Assembly: GCA_900319655.1 (NCBI GenBank)
Contig: ONPH01000013.1
Location: forward strand, 1 to 16,710
Length of the DNA: 16,710 nucleotides
Direction of reading: 5' to 3'
From: an uncultured Eubacteriales bacterium
GTDB lineage: Bacteria > Bacillota > Clostridia > Oscillospirales > Acutalibacteraceae
Under the pieces are notes generated by a model that ran no database searches, was not told where the DNA came from, and worked only from the letters and a program-made list of their open reading frames with translations. The position numbers and the translations under genes were made by a program. This document shows, piece by piece, positions 13,758-16,710 of the stretch; position 1 is the stretch's first letter, and each line of letters begins with the position of its first letter.

Positions 13758-15284
13758 ATGTCAAAAACAGAAATTCGTTATTTCAGCGGATATATCCGCA
13801 ACTATAAAGCGCTTTGCGCACAGCTCGGAATTGAGCAGGGCCTGAGCCGCGCCGAGCGTGAAAGTGAGATTTTAACCAAGGCATACGCCGAGTGGGGTAT
13901 GGAAATGATGTTGCACATCTACGGCGCGTTTGCCTTTGCGATTTGGGATGAGGAAAAGCAAAAGCTGTTCTGCGTTAGGGACCAGGTTGGTCAAAAGCAG
14001 ATGTTCTACGCCGTTTGCGGTAATGAATTTGTCTGCTCAGGCGATATTGACGAAATCGCTTCAAACGCGAATTTTGAAAAGAAGCTCAATATGCCCATGC
14101 TCCAGCAGTACCTGTTTTACGGCTACCCCATCGGAGAGCAGACCTTTTATCAGAACCTTTACAAGCTTATGCCCGGTCATTACGCCGTTTGGGACGGCAA
14201 GAGCGTAGAAGTTGTGCGCTACTTTATGCCCGATTTTAAGCCCGATTACTCAAAGTCCGAGGATGAGTGGGCGGCTGAGATTGAGAAGGTAGTTGATGGA
14301 ATTCTTTCCGAGGAAAGAGAAGATACCGAGGTTCCCTACAAGGAATCGTTCCTCTCCGGCGGAGTTGATTCCTCATATCTTTTCGCGGCGAGCGACGCGG
14401 TTCAGGCGAACACCGTCGGCTACGGCGAGCAGGGCTTTGACGAGTCGGGCCTTGCGCGTCACACAGCGGAGCTTCTCGGCAAAAAGTTCGGCGTAAAAAT
14501 CATCACCCCCGAGGAATACTTTGAGCGTATCCCCACGGTTATCGACAAGATGGGACAGCCGCTCGGAGACGCTTCCGCGGTTGCTTTTTCAATCGGCTGC
14601 AAGGCGGTCAAGGAGCACGCCGACGTTGTTTATTCGGGCGAGGGCATCGACGAATTTTTCGGCGGCTACAATGCCCACAAGCGCGAGCTTCCGTCCGACT
14701 GGACGTACCTGACTTGCTCACACATTATGTCCGAGGATTATGTAAAATCAATTATGCTCGACTACGACGGCAGCGTAAGGGCGGTTCAGCCCGTCGAGGC
14801 GCTTTGGAAGCACGTTCAGGGACAAGAGCCGCTCAACCAAAAGCTGACAATTGATATTTCGCTTTGGCTCGAGGGAGACATTTACCTCAACACCGACCGT
14901 ACCAGCACAGCCTGCGGAATTGAGCTTCACACTCCGTTCAGCGATTTAAGACTGTTCAATGTTGCAAGCAAAATTCCGCCCGAGTATAAGTTCGCTCACG
15001 ACCAAAACAAGTACGTTTTCCGCAAGGCGGCAAGCAGCAAGCTGCCCGATGAGGTCGCCTTCCGCAAAAAGGTCGGCTTTGCCGTTCCGGTTCGCAAGTG
15101 GCTTTCGGACGAGCGCTTTAACAAGCCGATTTCAGACAAGCTGTTCTGCGAGACCTCGGCAAAGTTCTTCAATCAGGACGAGATTAAAAAGCTCTGGACA
15201 AGCTACCTCAACGGCGAGGAACAGCTCTGGGGCAGGGTTTACGCGATTTACGCCTTCCTGCTCTGGTATGATTTAAAATTCTGA
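13758..15284 (+). CDS. AsnB-like asparagine synthetase lacking the glutaminase nucleophile
   Basis: A 508-residue protein from the ATG at 13758. A possible upstream TTG at 13698 is the promoter -35 and is rejected. The synthetase domain is intact: PP-loop SGGVDSSYLF at 200-209, MGQPLGDASA, and VYSGEGIDEFFGGYNAHKR at 291-309. AsnB makes asparagine from aspartate and ATP, with ammonia from glutamine. Here the N-terminal glutaminase domain is short. Canonical enzymes begin Met-Cys-Gly-Ile, the Cys being the nucleophile; this protein starts MSKTEIRYFSGYIRNYKAL, aligning with the later NGEIYNYxxL block. About the first 70 residues are absent, while the rest (GAFAFAIWDEE, RDQVGQK) remains. It may use free ammonia or make another amide. 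No missing piece is found upstream. It is a single gene between a promoter and a bidirectional terminator. Confidence 0.85.
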   Translation: MSKTEIRYFSGYIRNYKALCAQLGIEQGLSRAERESEILTKAYAEWGMEMMLHIYGAFAFAIWDEEKQKLFCVRDQVGQKQMFYAVCGNEFVCSGDIDEIASNANFEKKLNMPMLQQYLFYGYPIGEQTFYQNLYKLMPGHYAVWDGKSVEVVRYFMPDFKPDYSKSEDEWAAEIEKVVDGILSEEREDTEVPYKESFLSGGVDSSYLFAASDAVQANTVGYGEQGFDESGLARHTAELLGKKFGVKIITPEEYFERIPTVIDKMGQPLGDASAVAFSIGCKAVKEHADVVYSGEGIDEFFGGYNAHKRELPSDWTYLTCSHIMSEDYVKSIMLDYDGSVRAVQPVEALWKHVQGQEPLNQKLTIDISLWLEGDIYLNTDRTSTACGIELHTPFSDLRLFNVASKIPPEYKFAHDQNKYVFRKAASSKLPDEVAFRKKVGFAVPVRKWLSDERFNKPISDKLFCETSAKFFNQDEIKKLWTSYLNGEEQLWGRVYAIYAFLLWYDLKF

Positions 15285-15291
15285 TAAAGAA

Positions 15292-15340
15292 AAAAGCTCA
15301 AGGGAGGCACTTCGTAATGAAGTTGCTCTCTTGGGCTTTT
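15292..15340. terminator. Bidirectional terminator between convergent genes
   Basis: AAAAGCTCAAGGGAGGCACTTC and its near-perfect complement, ending GGGCTTTT, form a long stem around GTAAT, with A and T runs on the two flanks. It can end both the asnB-like transcript (plus) and the kinase-like transcript (minus). Confidence 0.88.
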
Positions 15341-15354
15341 ATATTACCTCTTTT

Positions 15355-15984
15355 TTATTTCAATTCAAAGTGTTCAATCAGTTTTTGTAACGTGTTATCA
15401 ATCGTGCTGTTTTCATCTCTGACAATCGTATAAAATCCGCTGTTAGCGTATTTATCATAAACTTCTTTAGCGTTAATTTTTTCAAGACATTTACGGTAGT
15501 TTTCCATTGCTTTCTCAGGATTCTCCGCTTGATTGAGTTGGGCAAGAATAAACCGCTTCTCGGGATCGCTTCTGTCGAAAAATCTTTCTACCGACATACT
15601 CTGCGGACAAAGCATAACCGCGATATGCTGATAGTCGGAAATCTCTCGTAATGTTTCCAAAGAGATATTCGTATCGACAAAGATTTTCTTATCTTCTGCA
15701 ACCAACTGGAGAAGTCTGATTATTTCTAAACTCTCTGCTTCTTTGGAACAGCCGTCAATCCAAGCGGCATATTCATCGGGAGTACGACTAATGAATTCCT
15801 GCCAATCCTTCATCGTATCGAAATATGCCAAATTAGGTTGGAATTCTTTATCAATGTGCTTCATAAAAACATCGTGATAATTCTCGCCACAGCAAATACC
15901 GTCAAATCTTTCAGCCAATAGTTTTACGGCAGTTGACTTACCGGCATATGCCGTTCCGGTGATGAAATATACGTTTTGAAACAA
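15355..15984 (-). CDS. P-loop kinase-like protein of unknown substrate (TTG start)
   Basis: A 209-residue cytoplasmic protein. The N-terminal strand and Walker A motif are FITGTAYAGKST (residues 8-18), with the nucleotide lysine Lys16. ICCGENYHDVF follows near 30-40 and KIFVDTNISLETL near 99-111, the latter like a strand ending in a Walker B-type Asp. RFFDRSDPEKRF (134-145) is an Arg-rich segment that could serve as a lid. Size and layout suit a small-molecule or nucleoside kinase, but the substrate is not recognisable. An in-frame stop lies just upstream of the TTG at 15984, so this start is effectively forced. It has no clear ribosome site and lies 13 bases after the acetyltransferase gene, so translation may be coupled. 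Base composition is more AT-rich than in the genes to the left. Confidence 0.75.
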   Translation of the reverse strand: MFQNVYFITGTAYAGKSTAVKLLAERFDGICCGENYHDVFMKHIDKEFQPNLAYFDTMKDWQEFISRTPDEYAAWIDGCSKEAESLEIIRLLQLVAEDKKIFVDTNISLETLREISDYQHIAVMLCPQSMSVERFFDRSDPEKRFILAQLNQAENPEKAMENYRKCLEKINAKEVYDKYANSGFYTIVRDENSTIDNTLQKLIEHFELK

Positions 15985-15997
15985 ATATAGAGTTTTA

Positions 15998-16710
15998 TCA
16001 AATCATTTTATTAATATATTGGCTCTTTCTTGCCGTCAGTTCCACCCACGCAGGACGAAAAGCGCTTTTGATAGCATTGCGTACCGATTTGATATTCGAC
16101 CAAGCGGCGCAGTAAAACGGGACCTTCCCCAGCGCCAATACTTCAAGCGCTAATCTGCTTGTTACAGCGGAAGCAATACCTTTTCGTCTGTATTCGGGAA
16201 GAACGTCCACACCGATTTGATACATCATCTCACAATCGGCGGAGCAACCTGAAAGCCCTATGAGTTTACCGTTATCATACGCTCCGACAGCCATCACATC
16301 TCTTTCTCTGTCGCTAAATGTCAGGGAATTATTCCACTGTTCCGTGTACAAATCTGCTAAGTCCTCTTTTTGCAAAACACGCAATTCATAACCGCAGTCA
16401 AGCTCCTTTAGCTTAGTTACGTCCGGTAGAAAATACTCCGCCATAAAGCAAACCTTCAAATCAAACGGAGCAAGCAAATCATTCAGCAGATTGATTTGCG
16501 GCGTTTCAAAGCAGTGGTATGCATCATATTTATTGATGTACTCCGATACGGTTGATTTCGTCCGTTCGCTGACCTGTGCTACAATGTTGTTGCCAAAAGA
16601 AACAAGGTCACATTCCAACGGCAGGGGAATGTATTTCCTTGCTTTGGGATTTGCTTTTGATAGCGTCACAACATTCTGCTCCAATATAAAATCTTTCGGT
16701 TTGCAGTTGC
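15998..16710 (-). CDS. GNAT-family N-acetyltransferase, N-terminus beyond the window edge
   Basis: The frame is open to the right edge. A TTG at 16684 could start a 228-residue protein, but the codons above it (encoding CKPKDFI) continue a family-like sequence, so the true start probably lies outside the window. The C-terminal half is a GNAT acetyltransferase domain: VMAVGAYDNGKLIGLSGCSAD, then motif A, QIGVDVLPEYRRKGIASAV, where R-R-x-G-I-A binds the acetyl-CoA pyrophosphate, then VPFYCAAWSNIKSVRNAIKSAF. The N-terminal half (ARKYIPLPLECDLVSFGNN, CFMAEYFLPDV) is a conserved but uncharacterised region of this subfamily. The acetyl acceptor is unknown. It precedes the kinase-like gene by 13 bases, probably as one transcript, and shares its AT-rich composition. 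Confidence 0.85.
   Translation of the reverse strand, partial: NCKPKDFILEQNVVTLSKANPKARKYIPLPLECDLVSFGNNIVAQVSERTKSTVSEYINKYDAYHCFETPQINLLNDLLAPFDLKVCFMAEYFLPDVTKLKELDCGYELRVLQKEDLADLYTEQWNNSLTFSDRERDVMAVGAYDNGKLIGLSGCSADCEMMYQIGVDVLPEYRRKGIASAVTSRLALEVLALGKVPFYCAAWSNIKSVRNAIKSAFRPAWVELTARKSQYINKMI

Overview
The window joins two unlike blocks. Bases 1 to about 2080 are AT-rich and read on the minus strand. They look like Saccharibacteria (TM7) or related Patescibacteria: a prepilin-type signal with a Gly-Asp-Thr-Leu-Ile-Glu-Val core, Cys-paired InlB/Flg_new_2-type beta repeats, and a C-terminal CPAGYICY...NGAD segment. From about 2081 rightward the sequence is more GC-rich and looks like a Clostridia/Oscillospiraceae (Ruminococcus-like) gut Firmicute: fruR-fruK-fruA-ptsH-ptsI, a Trp T-box, TrpB2, strong AGGAGG ribosome sites and several TTG starts. 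The join falls inside ptsI, which loses its catalytic C-terminus and runs in frame into the tail of an unrelated protein. An assembly chimera is the simplest explanation; a real cross-phylum fusion is not excluded.

Layout: (a) 1-1902, partial pilin-like repeat protein, preceded at 1937-2080 by the 3' end of another gene of the same origin. (b) 7488 down to about 2081, a minus-strand fructose PTS operon: FruR repressor, 1-phosphofructokinase, fructose EIIABC, HPr and Enzyme I (broken), from a strong promoter at 7510-7537. Hairpins lie between fruA and ptsH and between ptsH and ptsI. (c) 7688-8158, a YbeY-like protein with a degraded metal site, divergent from fruR across a palindrome-rich promoter region. 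(d) 8291-11673, a plus-strand cluster of three: a cytoplasmic protein fusing a ParB-like N-terminal region to a BMP-type ligand-binding domain, a metallophosphoesterase overlapping it by 4 bases, and a metallo-beta-lactamase-fold hydrolase. (e) 11729-13582, promoter, tryptophan T-box leader and TrpB2. (f) 13698-15284, an AsnB-like synthetase without the glutaminase nucleophile, behind a promoter made of two near-identical repeats. (g) 15355 to the right edge, minus strand, a GNAT acetyltransferase (running off the edge) and a P-loop kinase-like protein, both visibly more AT-rich than their neighbours.

The fru operon is a self-contained uptake module: EI and HPr pass phosphate to FruA, FruA imports fructose as fructose-1-phosphate, FruK makes fructose-1,6-bisphosphate, and FruR probably senses fructose-1-phosphate. 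The most likely place for something undescribed is the ParB-like/BMP - phosphoesterase - MBL cluster. No tRNA, rRNA, CRISPR array, insertion sequence or integrase was seen.
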